From assembly GCF_024813435.1 (NCBI RefSeq), contig NZ_JANAEZ010000004.1, positions 310,001-374,000 of the forward strand: a DNA stretch of 64,000 bases, read 5' to 3'. Below the pieces are notes generated by a model. The model searched no databases, was not told where the DNA came from, and worked only from the letters and a program-made list of their open reading frames with translations. Shown one piece after another: positions 1-8,040 of the stretch. Every line of letters starts with the position of its first letter. Positions within the stretch are counted from its first letter, which is position 1. The translations under genes were made by a program, and so were the position numbers. The stretch comes from Cognataquiflexum gelatinilyticum. GTDB lineage: Bacteria; Bacteroidota; Bacteroidia; Cytophagales; Cyclobacteriaceae.

Positions 1-621
1 CTTCTTCTGATTGCCCAAAGTATCGGTAGTCTCTTTGCTCATGTTTTTGCCACATGCACTTCCCGCACCGTGTGCTGGATAGACGATAATATCATCAGCC
101 AAGGGTATGATTTTATCTCTCAATGAATCATAGAGATGGGCTGCAAGCTTGTCTTGGGTCAAGTCAGCAATGACTTTCTGCGCAAGGTCAGGTCTTCCCA
201 CATCTCCGATAAACAAAGTATCACCTGTAAACAAGGCTTCCTCTTTTCCTTCCTCATTGATCAAAAGGAAGCAGGTACTTTCCATGGTATGTCCGGGAGT
301 ATGGATTACCCTGATTTTTGCTTTGCCAAGCGGAAATTCCTGACCGTCTTTGGCAACAATAGCATCAAACCCCATCTTCATTCCCGTAGGTCCGAATACA
401 ATCGGAGCGCCGGTTTTGATGGATAAATCCTTGTGACCAGAAACAAAGTCAGCGTGAAAGTGGGTTTCAAAAACATACTTGATAGTATCTCCCCTTCTTT
501 CAGCTTTTTCAATGTAGGGCTGTACTTCTCTCAAAGGATCAATCACAGCGGCTTCGCCATCCGACTCGATATAGTAGGCTCCCTGAGCCAAACATCCGGT
601 ATAGATCTGTTCAATTGTCAT
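1..621 (-). CDS. MBL-fold metallohydrolase, persulfide dioxygenase-like (3' part missing)
   Basis: The first 207 residues of a metallo-beta-lactamase-fold protein; the gene runs off the left edge. The start codon at 619-621 gives MTIEQIYTGCLAQGAYYI. The zinc-binding motif THFHADFVSGH lies near residue 53, followed by HTPGH, GDTLF and YPAHGAGSACG, the order seen in glyoxalase II/ETHE1-like enzymes. In this subgroup the AHGAGSACG segment is usually followed by one or two rhodanese domains that would lie outside the window, so sulfur (persulfide or polysulfide) metabolism is the likely role. It is followed on the same strand by thioredoxin upstream, which could supply reductant, but the link is only by proximity. 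Substrate cannot be decided from this part. Confidence 0.85.
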   Translation of the reverse strand, partial: MTIEQIYTGCLAQGAYYIESDGEAAVIDPLREVQPYIEKAERRGDTIKYVFETHFHADFVSGHKDLSIKTGAPIVFGPTGMKMGFDAIVAKDGQEFPLGKAKIRVIHTPGHTMESTCFLLINEEGKEEALFTGDTLFIGDVGRPDLAQKVIADLTQDKLAAHLYDSLRDKIIPLADDIIVYPAHGAGSACGKNMSKETTDTLGNQKK

Positions 622-708
622 ATGCTTTTTTTATTTTTTTCAGTTGAATGATATGTAAAATTATCTTTCTGTATTTTTCTTTAAAATGACTTTTGTCACA
701 TTTTTAAA

Positions 709-1029
709 TTACACTTTCTGACTCAAGTTGTCCTCTATTACTTTGACCAATTGATTGGCAGGAACGACGCCTGATTGTCTCCAAAGGGGTTTACCGTTTT
801 GGAACAAAATCAAAGTCGGAACACCTCTAACCTGATACGCACTGGCGGCGTAGGGATTTCGGTCCACATCCACTTTGATGATTTTGACTTTATCACCCAC
901 CTGACGGGCTGTATCTTCTAGTATAGGTTGCATCATTTTGCAGGGACCGCACCAGGTGGCAAAGAAATCCACCAAAACAGGTTGGTCGCCTGAAATCAAT
1001 TCGCTGAATGTTTTTGGTTGTGCACTCAT
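709..1029 (-). CDS. trxA: thioredoxin
   Basis: A 106-residue cytoplasmic thioredoxin of normal length. The redox-active WCGPC is at residues 26-30 and the conserved cis-proline follows in RGVPT (Pro71), preceded by the DVDRNP segment typical of thioredoxin strand 3. There is no signal peptide or membrane anchor, which fits a general thiol-disulfide reductant rather than a periplasmic TlpA-like protein. It lies 87 bp upstream of the persulfide-dioxygenase-like gene on the same strand, so the two may share transcripts. A good TAGCTTTG -7 element lies 23 bp upstream of the start. Confidence 0.95.
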   Translation of the reverse strand: MSAQPKTFSELISGDQPVLVDFFATWCGPCKMMQPILEDTARQVGDKVKIIKVDVDRNPYAASAYQVRGVPTLILFQNGKPLWRQSGVVPANQLVKVIEDNLSQKV

Positions 1030-1051
1030 GGTTATTATTATTTAGATGATA

Positions 1052-1059
1052 CAAAGCTA
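1052..1059 (-). promoter_or_regulatory. putative -7 element of trxA
   Basis: On the minus strand the sequence is TAGCTTTG, a full match to the Bacteroidota -7 consensus TAnnTTTG. The expected -33 TTTG about 20 bp upstream is poorly matched. The implied transcription start leaves a very short leader before trxA. Confidence 0.4.
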
Positions 1060-1174
1060 CAGACAGGGCCAATGTTGAACAGTAATTTTTATCACAATAC
1101 CTTAAATGCTGTTAAAAAACAGATGGATTAGGATTTATTGATTATTTTCGCCCGAAACTATTATTTCAAAAACA

Positions 1175-4162
1175 ATGCTTGACTATCAAAAGGCCAATAA
1201 CCTCACAGGATGGCTGGTTTTTCTTCTATCAACTACCGTCTTTATATTGACAGTGGAACAGACCGCCAGTTTTTGGGATCCGGGAGAATTCATAGCTGTA
1301 TCCTACAAACTGCAGGTACCACATCCTCCGGGAGCGCCGTTTTTCCTGTTGATTTATAGAATGTTCGGATTTCTGGCATTCGGAGACGGATTAGCTGTAG
1401 CCTATTGGATGAATGTCGGAAGTGCTGTTTTCTCAGGATTTACAGTGCTTTTCCTGTTTTGGACCATTACCTTATTCGGTCGTAGACTTTTCCAGATTCA
1501 AAAAGGAACAGAAACCAAAGGCCAAATCATCACCCTGATGGGTGCAGGTGTGGTGGGTTCTCTCATCTATACTTTTACAGACAGTTTTTGGTTCTCTGCC
1601 GTGGAAGCAGAAGTGTATGCCATGTCTTCCTTCTTTACAGCGATAGTCATTTGGGCATTTCTGAAGTGGGATGTGATCGAAGACCAAAAGGAAGAAAACA
1701 GATGGATGATATTTATCGCCTATTTGGTGGGATTATCGATTGGTGTCCACTTGCTGAACCTTGTTACTTTACCGGCTTTGGCTTTGGTGGTGTATTTCAA
1801 AAAATATCCTAATCCAAATCTCAAAGGAGGTATCATTGCCCTTTTATTGGGTGGCTTTGCATTGATTATCATCAACAATTTGATCATCCCCGGGCTTCCA
1901 AGTCTTGCAGGTTCCATGGAGATTTTCTTTGTCAACAGCATTGGGTTGCCATTTGGATCTGGAATAGTTGTCTTTTCCGCTTTGTTTTTGGGTTCCGTGA
2001 TTTATGGAATTCTCTATTCCATCAAAAAAGGAAAAGTCATTCTCAATACTGTTTTGGTTTCCCTTGTATTTATTCTGATTGGTTATGGGTCATACGCGCT
2101 TATTGTCATCCGTGCCAACCAAGATCCTGTCATCAATGAAAATGCGCCAAAGGATATCATCAGCTATGTTTCTTACTTGAAAAGGGAGCAATATGGTTAT
2201 CGTCCTTTGATCCATGGTCAGTATTTTGATGCCGAATTGGTTGATCAAAAAGAGGGTGCCCCAATTTATATGAAAGGAACAGACAGGTATGAAATCGTGG
2301 ATTATTCTACAGTCAATGAATATGATCCTGCGAGGACAACCATCCTACCAAGGATTTATTCCACCCAAGACCGCCACAAACAAATCTACCAATCGAAGCT
2401 TGGATTGAGAGAAGGTCAAAAACCAACTTTCGGAGACAACCTCTATTTTATGTTTACCCATCAGCTTGGGCATATGTATTGGAGGTATTTTATGTGGAAT
2501 TTCTCAGGAAGGGAAAGTGATTTTGCAGATGCGCCTTGGATGGGAATCACAGATTTTTTCTCAGATATCTATCCTGATTATATCAAAGAAAACAAAGCGC
2601 ATAACAACTACCTGATGCTGCCTTTGATTTTGGGTTTGATCGGTTTGGTCTTTCAGGCAAAAAAAGACAACAAGTCTTTCTTTATCTCAGCCATGTTGTT
2701 TCTGATGATGGGTGTTGTATTGGTATTATACCTCAATTCTCCGCCTGTTGAGCCTCGAGAAAGGGATTATATCTATGTGGGTTCTTTCTATGCTTTTGCG
2801 ATTTGGATAGGTCTTGGCGTGATGGCCTTGGCATACTATATAGAAAGATTGAACAAGAATCTCGTCGTGGCAGGTATCATCGCCACGCTCGCGACTGTGC
2901 CGGTGGCGGTATTGATGGCCAACCAAAACTGGGACGACCACAACAGACAGGGAAGATTTTTCTCTGTTGATTCAGCCAGAAACTTCCTTGCTTCATGTGC
3001 TCCAAATGCAATTTTGTTTACCGGTGGTGACAATGACACTTTCCCGCTTTGGTATGTACAGGAGGTTGAAGGCTTCAGAACTGATGTGCGGGTGGTGGTA
3101 TTGAGTTACTTTGATACAGATTGGTATGTGGAGCAAATGGCCCGTCCGGTCAATGAATCGGCTGCTTTGCCATTTTCTTTGGATCCAAAAAATTATAAAA
3201 AAGGCACCAATGATGTCCTTTATGTAATGGAAAGAGAGAACCTTCAAGCCATCTCAGCTTCAGAATACCTCAAACTCCTCAACAACGGCAGTGATCTTTT
3301 GAAATTGGCAGCGTCAGGAAGCAAAAATACCTATAACATGGTGCCTTCGAGGAACCTGATCTTAGATGTCGACCTGGAAAATGTCTATATCCAAGGCCTA
3401 ATCCCCGAGTCAATGGAAGGTCTGATGACCGAGCAAATCAACCTCAGGATCAAAGGGAATTACCTCACAAAAGGTAACCTGATGCTGATCGACCTGATTA
3501 CCACCAACAATTGGGAAAGGCCTATCTATTTTAACAACACCTCATTGGCTACCATCACACTTGACATCGAAGACTATGTGGTGATGGAAGGCATGACTTA
3601 CAGGTTGCTTCCTGTGAGAAAACCTGAGGGTATGAGAACCGAATTGGTGAATACCGACCTAGCTTATACCAATATGATGGAGAAGTTTGCTTTCAGGGGA
3701 ATGGACAATCCTGACAATTATTTCGATGATGAATTCAGGAGATTTACCTCCAATCACCGCTCTGCGGTAAACAGTATTGCCATTGCGTTGTTAGACGAAG
3801 AGGATATGGAAAGGGCTGCGGAATTGTTGAAATTCAGTATGAAGGTCATGCCTCATGAGGCTGTTGCATATGATTTGGCAAGCGGACAGTCGGTTCCTTT
3901 GCTGTTTGAGGTTGGAGAGGATGATTTAGCTCTGGATGTTGTGGATAAAATTTCCCACAAGTCCATTCAGATGCTGGAGTTTTACAAAAAGACAGGTCGG
4001 GATTATGACCGCGAAGCCCTGATTTCGATAGAAATGTTGAAGTTCTTCATCCCGCTGTTGGATGAAAGAGGTTATTCCGAAATCTCGGAAAAACTCAAAG
4101 CAGAGTTGGAAAAAATCCTTGGGCCCGGTTCAGCCGGAGGCAGCCTGTTGGATAGAAGATAA
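1175..4162 (+). CDS. DUF2723 / GT117-family membrane protein
   Basis: A 995-residue integral membrane protein. The N-terminal half has about a dozen hydrophobic helices and begins with a segment holding FWDPGEF and VPHPPGAPFF, diagnostic of DUF2723 (glycosyltransferase family 117, GT-C-like fold related to TMEM260). The acidic DPGEF loop after the first helix is where GT-C enzymes place their catalytic acid. The second half (about 560-995) is mostly soluble and helical, including GGDNDTFPLW, and probably faces the periplasm. By family it should transfer a sugar from a lipid-linked donor to an extracytoplasmic protein or glycan; donor and acceptor are unknown. It stands alone between divergent trxA and a terminator. 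Confidence 0.88.
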   Translation: MLDYQKANNLTGWLVFLLSTTVFILTVEQTASFWDPGEFIAVSYKLQVPHPPGAPFFLLIYRMFGFLAFGDGLAVAYWMNVGSAVFSGFTVLFLFWTITLFGRRLFQIQKGTETKGQIITLMGAGVVGSLIYTFTDSFWFSAVEAEVYAMSSFFTAIVIWAFLKWDVIEDQKEENRWMIFIAYLVGLSIGVHLLNLVTLPALALVVYFKKYPNPNLKGGIIALLLGGFALIIINNLIIPGLPSLAGSMEIFFVNSIGLPFGSGIVVFSALFLGSVIYGILYSIKKGKVILNTVLVSLVFILIGYGSYALIVIRANQDPVINENAPKDIISYVSYLKREQYGYRPLIHGQYFDAELVDQKEGAPIYMKGTDRYEIVDYSTVNEYDPARTTILPRIYSTQDRHKQIYQSKLGLREGQKPTFGDNLYFMFTHQLGHMYWRYFMWNFSGRESDFADAPWMGITDFFSDIYPDYIKENKAHNNYLMLPLILGLIGLVFQAKKDNKSFFISAMLFLMMGVVLVLYLNSPPVEPRERDYIYVGSFYAFAIWIGLGVMALAYYIERLNKNLVVAGIIATLATVPVAVLMANQNWDDHNRQGRFFSVDSARNFLASCAPNAILFTGGDNDTFPLWYVQEVEGFRTDVRVVVLSYFDTDWYVEQMARPVNESAALPFSLDPKNYKKGTNDVLYVMERENLQAISASEYLKLLNNGSDLLKLAASGSKNTYNMVPSRNLILDVDLENVYIQGLIPESMEGLMTEQINLRIKGNYLTKGNLMLIDLITTNNWERPIYFNNTSLATITLDIEDYVVMEGMTYRLLPVRKPEGMRTELVNTDLAYTNMMEKFAFRGMDNPDNYFDDEFRRFTSNHRSAVNSIAIALLDEEDMERAAELLKFSMKVMPHEAVAYDLASGQSVPLLFEVGEDDLALDVVDKISHKSIQMLEFYKKTGRDYDREALISIEMLKFFIPLLDERGYSEISEKLKAELEKILGPGSAGGSLLDRR

Positions 4163-4184
4163 TTTGTTTGGTTTTTTAAATCCA

Positions 4185-4219
4185 AAATCCGGGTCCTGCA
4201 AAGGACTCGGATTTTTTTT
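4185..4219 (+). terminator. intrinsic terminator after the DUF2723 gene
   Basis: A GC-containing hairpin (AATCCGGGTCCT / AGGACTCGGATT, loop GCAA, one mismatch) is followed by a run of eight T. It begins 23 bp after the stop codon of the upstream gene. Confidence 0.85.
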
Positions 4220-4254
4220 GGTCTATCCTGATTTCAAAACAGAAATCAACCCCA

Positions 4255-4353
4255 CCAACAGTCTGCCCCCTAGGGGCGAATTCTTAGTAGGCCCGTGCAA
4301 GGTGCTTCTCTGATTATCCTACTTCCACCAATCTCCCTGCACTGCCGCTCGGG
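4255..4353 (+). repeat. palindromic intergenic repeat, copy A
   Basis: First of three same-orientation copies (others at 5045 and 5441). It has an upstream part resembling CCAACAGTC-GCCCC...GGGGCGAA, then an imperfect hairpin starting CCCGTGCAAGGTGCTTCTC (4292) and ending CTGCCGCTCGGG (4353). This copy is the most diverged and lacks the conserved 80-bp tail seen in the other two. It lies just upstream of the vapBC-like genes. Confidence 0.75.
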
Positions 4354-4440
4354 TGTAAAATAATCTGCAACGAGTAGAGAACCGAAAATTGTTGTTCCTT
4401 CTATTGAGGTTTTAAAAGGCGTTCTTAATATATTTAGGAT

Positions 4441-4659
4441 ATGGAAACCATTTCAATTGAAATAATAGATGAAAAGGCGATAGCCTTACTTGACAATCTT
4501 GAAAAGAGAAATCTGATTAAGATCAAGAAATCCATTAAAAGACAAAAAATCAAAACTGAAATAAAAACCAAATCAATTTTTGATTTTGCAGGACTTTGGG
4601 AAAACAGAGAGGTTGATTTAACTAAGCTTAGAGAAAAAGCATGGCCAAAAAGGACCTGA
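4441..4659 (+). CDS. VapB-like antitoxin
   Basis: A 72-residue, strongly charged protein that directly precedes and overlaps a PIN-domain toxin gene by 19 bp, the normal antitoxin-first order. The N-terminal half is lysine-rich with a short helix (about 10-40). The C-terminal FAGLWENREVDLTKLREK segment resembles the toxin-binding tail of small antitoxins found next to VapC genes in Bacteroidota. No clear AbrB, RHH or Phd fold can be read. The assignment rests mainly on gene context and the tail motif. Confidence 0.75.
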   Translation: METISIEIIDEKAIALLDNLEKRNLIKIKKSIKRQKIKTEIKTKSIFDFAGLWENREVDLTKLREKAWPKRT

Positions 4660-5027
4660 TACTTTGTGATACAAATATTCTAATTGAATTGTTAAAAAAT
4701 AATTCATTGATTATTGATAAGCTTAAGTCAATTGGGGAAGACAGGATATCTGTTTCTATGGTTACTGCCGGAGAATTGATTTTCGGAGCTTTAAATAAAT
4801 CTGAAATGGTCAAAATAAACAAGCTTATCGAACTCACACATGTACTTCCAGTAAATGAAACTATATCTTCCATTTCACTAGATCTATTAAAGAAATACAC
4901 TTTAAGTCATCACCTTTCTTTACCTGATTCCTTGCTTGCTGCTACGGCAATTTTTTATGAAATACAGTTATTCACCTTGAATATCAAAGATTTCAAATAC
5001 ATTGATGGTGTTACTCTTTGGGAATAA
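4641..5027 (+). CDS. vapC: PIN-domain ribonuclease toxin, VapC family
   Basis: A 128-residue PIN-domain protein. The acidic active-site residues are visible: Asp10 in CDTNILIELL, Glu45 in TAGELIFGA, Asp96 in LSLPDSLLAATA and the C-terminal Asn114/Asp117 of LNIKDF. VapC toxins are magnesium-dependent endoribonucleases that cut tRNA or rRNA and are neutralised by the upstream-encoded antitoxin. The gene pair sits between repeat copies A and B and has lower GC than neighbours, suggesting it is an acquired accessory module. All catalytic residues are present, so the toxin appears intact. Confidence 0.92.
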   Translation: MAKKDLILCDTNILIELLKNNSLIIDKLKSIGEDRISVSMVTAGELIFGALNKSEMVKINKLIELTHVLPVNETISSISLDLLKKYTLSHHLSLPDSLLAATAIFYEIQLFTLNIKDFKYIDGVTLWE

Positions 5028-5044
5028 TTTAACTATTCTCACTT

Positions 5045-5221
5045 AGACTAGCAGCCCCAAAGCGGGCGAAATAACAATAGCCCCGTGCAAGGTGCTTCTC
5101 AGATTTTTTTCTTTAACAAATCTCTTTGCACCGCCGCTCGGGGTTATAGAAATGAGACGTCTCTGGTTTTTGGGAGGAAAAGGGTAAAGTAAGGAATAGG
5201 GTTTACACCAAAAACAGGGAA
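5045..5221 (+). repeat. palindromic intergenic repeat, copy B
   Basis: The hairpin core runs from CCCCGTGCAAGGTGC (5081) to GCACCGCCGCTCGGGG (5143). The arms CCCCG/CGGGG and GGTGC/GCACC pair around a small internal bulge, with AGATT/AATCT pairing further in. About 80 bp after the core (to CAAAAACAGGGAA at 5221) is shared with copy C with a few substitutions. It begins 18 bp after the vapC stop codon. No coding sequence is visible in 5028-5627. Confidence 0.8.
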
Positions 5222-5286
5222 GGTTGATTGATCAATACATTTCTATTCTTTCCTAAAGTATTTTCTTTACGTCTCTTCCTCATGTC

Positions 5287-5379
5287 ACTTTTTGTCTTGA
5301 AACAAAAAGTAACCAAAAAATTCAAGTCGGCGGAATCCTATCCACGCTCTATCCCTCCGCCGGCCCGGTCCGCCGACTT
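5287..5379. repeat. paired palindromes of a Bacteroidota-type intergenic repeat
   Basis: Two perfect inverted repeats lie side by side. ACTTTTTGT (5287-5295) pairs with ACAAAAAGT (5302-5310), and AAGTCGGCGGA (5324-5334) pairs with TCCGCCGACTT (5369-5379) around a GC-rich 34-nt loop. Similar CTTTTTGTCTTGAAACAAAAAG-containing elements recur between genes in many Bacteroidota as far as I recall; the function is unknown. It sits between copies B and C of the other repeat. Confidence 0.7.
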
Positions 5380-5440
5380 CCTCCCCACAGGCGTTCCAAA
5401 ATAGAATTTCCCTGAAGTATAAATTTTCAACCAAAGCCAA

Positions 5441-5626
5441 CTCCGACTAACAGTCCGCCGCGGCAGCTCGAAATAATACTAGCCCCGTGCAAGGTGCTTC
5501 TCAGATCCTAATATACTTTCACCAATCTCCAAGCACCGCCGCTCGGGGTTATGGAAATGCGATGTTGCCGGTTTTTGGGAGCAAAAGGGTAAAGAAAGGA
5601 ATTGTGTTTTCCCCAAAAACAGGGAA
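5441..5626 (+). repeat. palindromic intergenic repeat, copy C
   Basis: This copy shares with copy B the upstream ACTAACAGTC...GAAATAATA part, the hairpin core CCCCGTGCAAGGTGCTTCTC (5483) to GCACCGCCGCTCGGGG (5548), and the downstream tail ending CCAAAAACAGGGAA (5626). The inner loop between the arms differs. Its end abuts the stop codon of the next minus-strand gene at 5628. Confidence 0.8.
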
Positions 5627-5627
5627 A

Positions 5628-5813
5628 TTAAAACCCATAAATTAAAAAATATAAACCACCTAAAAAAGAAAATAACCCTGCACTAGTTAATTTTAAATCT
5701 CCAATTGTGGCACCATTTTTATTCTTGTACGCTCCTTCCCTAATTTGAATAATGAAAATGATAAGTGAAACAAGAATAAATGAAATTCCAATAAGTATGT
5801 TGAATACATCCAT
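5628..5813 (-). CDS. small two-helix membrane protein
   Basis: A 61-residue protein when started at the second ATG (MDVFNILIG); an ATG eight codons upstream (5837) is also possible. Two hydrophobic helices are clear (about residues 4-24 and 43-60), separated by a basic linker REGAYKNKNGAT. I recognise no family. The stop codon directly borders repeat copy C, so the gene and repeat may have moved or arisen together. It could be a real small inner-membrane protein; there is no homology evidence available here. Confidence 0.5.
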   Translation of the reverse strand: MDVFNILIGISFILVSLIIFIIQIREGAYKNKNGATIGDLKLTSAGLFSFLGGLYFLIYGF

Positions 5814-5960
5814 AGTTCCAAATTTACAATTGGCCAATTCTAACGGTCGCTAAATCGAAAGATAATTCTTGGTCATTTGAATTACAAATTCCACTAAATA
5901 AAATGGTGTAGAATAAACCTACGCCTTTTTTTTAATTAATTTCTATTTCACTACCTGGGA

Positions 5961-6740
5961 TTAGCCTTTCTTATACAACACATAAAACAAATCCAAACCT
6001 TTATCCGTGTGGTCGACAAGGAGATAGTCTTCATAGCTGATGTCGGTGACGGAAGCGCCTTGCTGTTGGTGGAGTTTGTTGCGGTTCATCCTATTCAGGA
6101 TTTCATATGGCCACCTCAACACAAAAGCCGGAAGCCGGTATTGCAGATCCAAAATATCAAATCTCATGATTTTGCGGACTGAGGCCCTGTTGGCTTCGTG
6201 GTAATTCCATACTTTTTCATTCCCCCCGATTCCCAGAGATTCCACTTTATCAAAAATCCCCTTGCACAGATCTGTCAGTTGCGTGCCTGTGTATTCCCTT
6301 ATATGCCAAGGGTTTCGCGAAAGGGTATGCTTAATATTGGGCGTGGAAATGATCGCTTTGCCGCCGGGCTTCAGCACACGATATATTTCCTGCAAAAAAA
6401 GCCTGTCATTTTGGATATGCTCGATGACCTGAAAGCTGACCACGGTATCATAGGTATTGTCCTTCAAACCGGAAAAAGGAGGTATCACGGCTTGTTCAAA
6501 TTGGATTCCTGGAAATTTGACTTTAAGGTTCTCAATCACCTCTTGGATTTTGTCGATCCCGAGGTAGCTGTCTACATTTTCCAACAAAACCTCTACCCCT
6601 CTTCCCTCACCACAACCCACTTCGAGGAGCTTTCCGCTGACCAAAGGTTTGGCAGCAATGTACGCTTTGAGCAGACGCTGATGGATGGGATTGTCACTCA
6701 CCAACTTATCCGAAGCGATTTCCGTTGTATAGGTAGCCAT
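5961..6740 (-). CDS. class I SAM-dependent methyltransferase
   Basis: A 259-residue soluble protein of the Methyltransf_11/UbiE-like fold. The SAM-binding motif I LLEVGCGEGRG is near residue 39, the acidic end of strand 2 is YLGID, motif II is VVSFQVIEHI and motif III is RVLKPGGKAIIST. The region after residue 150 is variable and would shape the acceptor pocket. No substrate can be deduced. It is transcribed divergently from the GWxTD gene and has no operon partner. Confidence 0.88.
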   Translation of the reverse strand: MATYTTEIASDKLVSDNPIHQRLLKAYIAAKPLVSGKLLEVGCGEGRGVEVLLENVDSYLGIDKIQEVIENLKVKFPGIQFEQAVIPPFSGLKDNTYDTVVSFQVIEHIQNDRLFLQEIYRVLKPGGKAIISTPNIKHTLSRNPWHIREYTGTQLTDLCKGIFDKVESLGIGGNEKVWNYHEANRASVRKIMRFDILDLQYRLPAFVLRWPYEILNRMNRNKLHQQQGASVTDISYEDYLLVDHTDKGLDLFYVLYKKG

Positions 6741-6761
6741 TCAAATTTTCATTAATTTGGG

Positions 6762-6789
6762 CAAAAATAAGGTTAATTTTTAATACAAG
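6762..6789 (-). promoter_or_regulatory. putative promoter of the methyltransferase gene
   Basis: The minus strand reads TATTTTTG at 6769-6762, a full match to TAnnTTTG. The -33 is weak (CTTG, 16 bp upstream). The implied leader is about 15-20 nt. Confidence 0.35.
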
Positions 6790-8040
6790 ATGATAGGACA
6801 AAAAATCAGCGACAAAATAAAGCCAATTATAGGCCTGGTATTATTCCTCTTTTGCATTCCCTCAATCATTTTAGCACAACAAAATCTCGAAACGGCCAAT
6901 CAGGCACTGAGGTATTCTCGTTACTCAAGGATATCTTTAAAAATCATCCCTGTCGAAGAATCAAACAGGACTTTCCTGCTCCAGATGACGGTCGAAAAGA
7001 TCGAGGAAGATATAGAATTTGGCAGCTATGAATTTTATTATGGTGTGGTTTCAAGTTTTCAGGAACCCCTGACTGACCAAAATTTGATCAGGCTCAACAG
7101 TCAGGACATTATCCGTGATACAGACTACCACTATTATTTTGAGAAAAGAGTGACTGTGCCTGAAAGTCAGCAAATGGCGATTGCCCTGATAAAAGCGGTA
7201 GATACAAGACAGGGGGATGAATATTTTTACCACATGGATCTGATTAGTCCTTTTATATTCGGCCATTCTAATTTTGGTGTTTATTATGAAGACAAGATTC
7301 CTTTTGATCAAAACTTTTTGATTCAAAATGAACCGATAGAATTTAAAGGCAGAGGGATTGTCAACCTCCATACTTTCTTTTATCCCAACACCTTTGATGT
7401 CCCGATGCCACCGATGGAAATCCGGCCTGCACCTGTCCCAAGGGAGGTAAAAGTAGAATATCAAGGCAGCTTTTTGGCAAATCTCCCAAAGGCCTTTGCA
7501 GGCGAGGGATATTACTTCATACAGTCTGATACCAATTCTACACAAGGGGTAATGTTAAAAACTGTGCATGACATTTTCCCAAGGGTAAAGGATTACGATG
7601 AAATGGTGGATATGGTCACTTACATTTCCACAAGAAGGGAGCATGAACTCCTAAAAGAAGCCGCAGATAAAAAAATCGCTTTGGACCAATATTGGTACAC
7701 CTTGACCAAAGACACTGTGTCTGCCAAAAAACTCATCAAAGAATATTTCAAGCAGATAGAGTTTGCCAATATCCTATTTACGGATTTCAAAGAAGGTTGG
7801 AAAACAGACCGTGGAATGGTCTATACAGTCATGGGGCCTCCAAACGAAGTGTACTTCAGGCAGGACAGTGAAAGTTGGTCTTATGGAACACCTGACTCAA
7901 TTTCAAAAATAACCTTTACCTTTGCGCGGGTCAAAAATATTCTGACCCCTAGTTTTTACACACTCAATAGGTCAAGGGCCTTACAGCCCGAATGGTTCAA
8001 AAGCATTACATTATGGAGAAACGCGCAGATGGTTTTCTGA
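6790..8040 (+). CDS. GWxTD domain-containing exported protein
   Basis: A 416-residue protein with an N-terminal signal peptide or anchor (IIGLVLFLFCIPSIILAQ). Its C-terminal third holds the family-defining GWKTDRGMVYTVMGPP near residue 336, followed by ESWSYG. GWxTD-domain proteins occur mainly in Bacteroidota and related phyla, are exported and have no established biochemical function. The start of rlmB lies inside its last 28 bp, implying co-transcription, but a functional link between an exported protein and an rRNA methylase is not obvious. Confidence 0.85.
   Translation: MIGQKISDKIKPIIGLVLFLFCIPSIILAQQNLETANQALRYSRYSRISLKIIPVEESNRTFLLQMTVEKIEEDIEFGSYEFYYGVVSSFQEPLTDQNLIRLNSQDIIRDTDYHYYFEKRVTVPESQQMAIALIKAVDTRQGDEYFYHMDLISPFIFGHSNFGVYYEDKIPFDQNFLIQNEPIEFKGRGIVNLHTFFYPNTFDVPMPPMEIRPAPVPREVKVEYQGSFLANLPKAFAGEGYYFIQSDTNSTQGVMLKTVHDIFPRVKDYDEMVDMVTYISTRREHELLKEAADKKIALDQYWYTLTKDTVSAKKLIKEYFKQIEFANILFTDFKEGWKTDRGMVYTVMGPPNEVYFRQDSESWSYGTPDSISKITFTFARVKNILTPSFYTLNRSRALQPEWFKSITLWRNAQMVF

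Noticed and set aside
4255..5626. Integron attC sites / gene-cassette array
   Set aside because: The repeats lack the RYYYAAC...GTTRRRY core-site pair, there is no integrase gene in view, and one interval between copies holds no gene.
7051..7545. 164-codon minus-strand frame within the GWxTD gene
   Set aside because: Shadow of the real gene on the other strand; no family resemblance.
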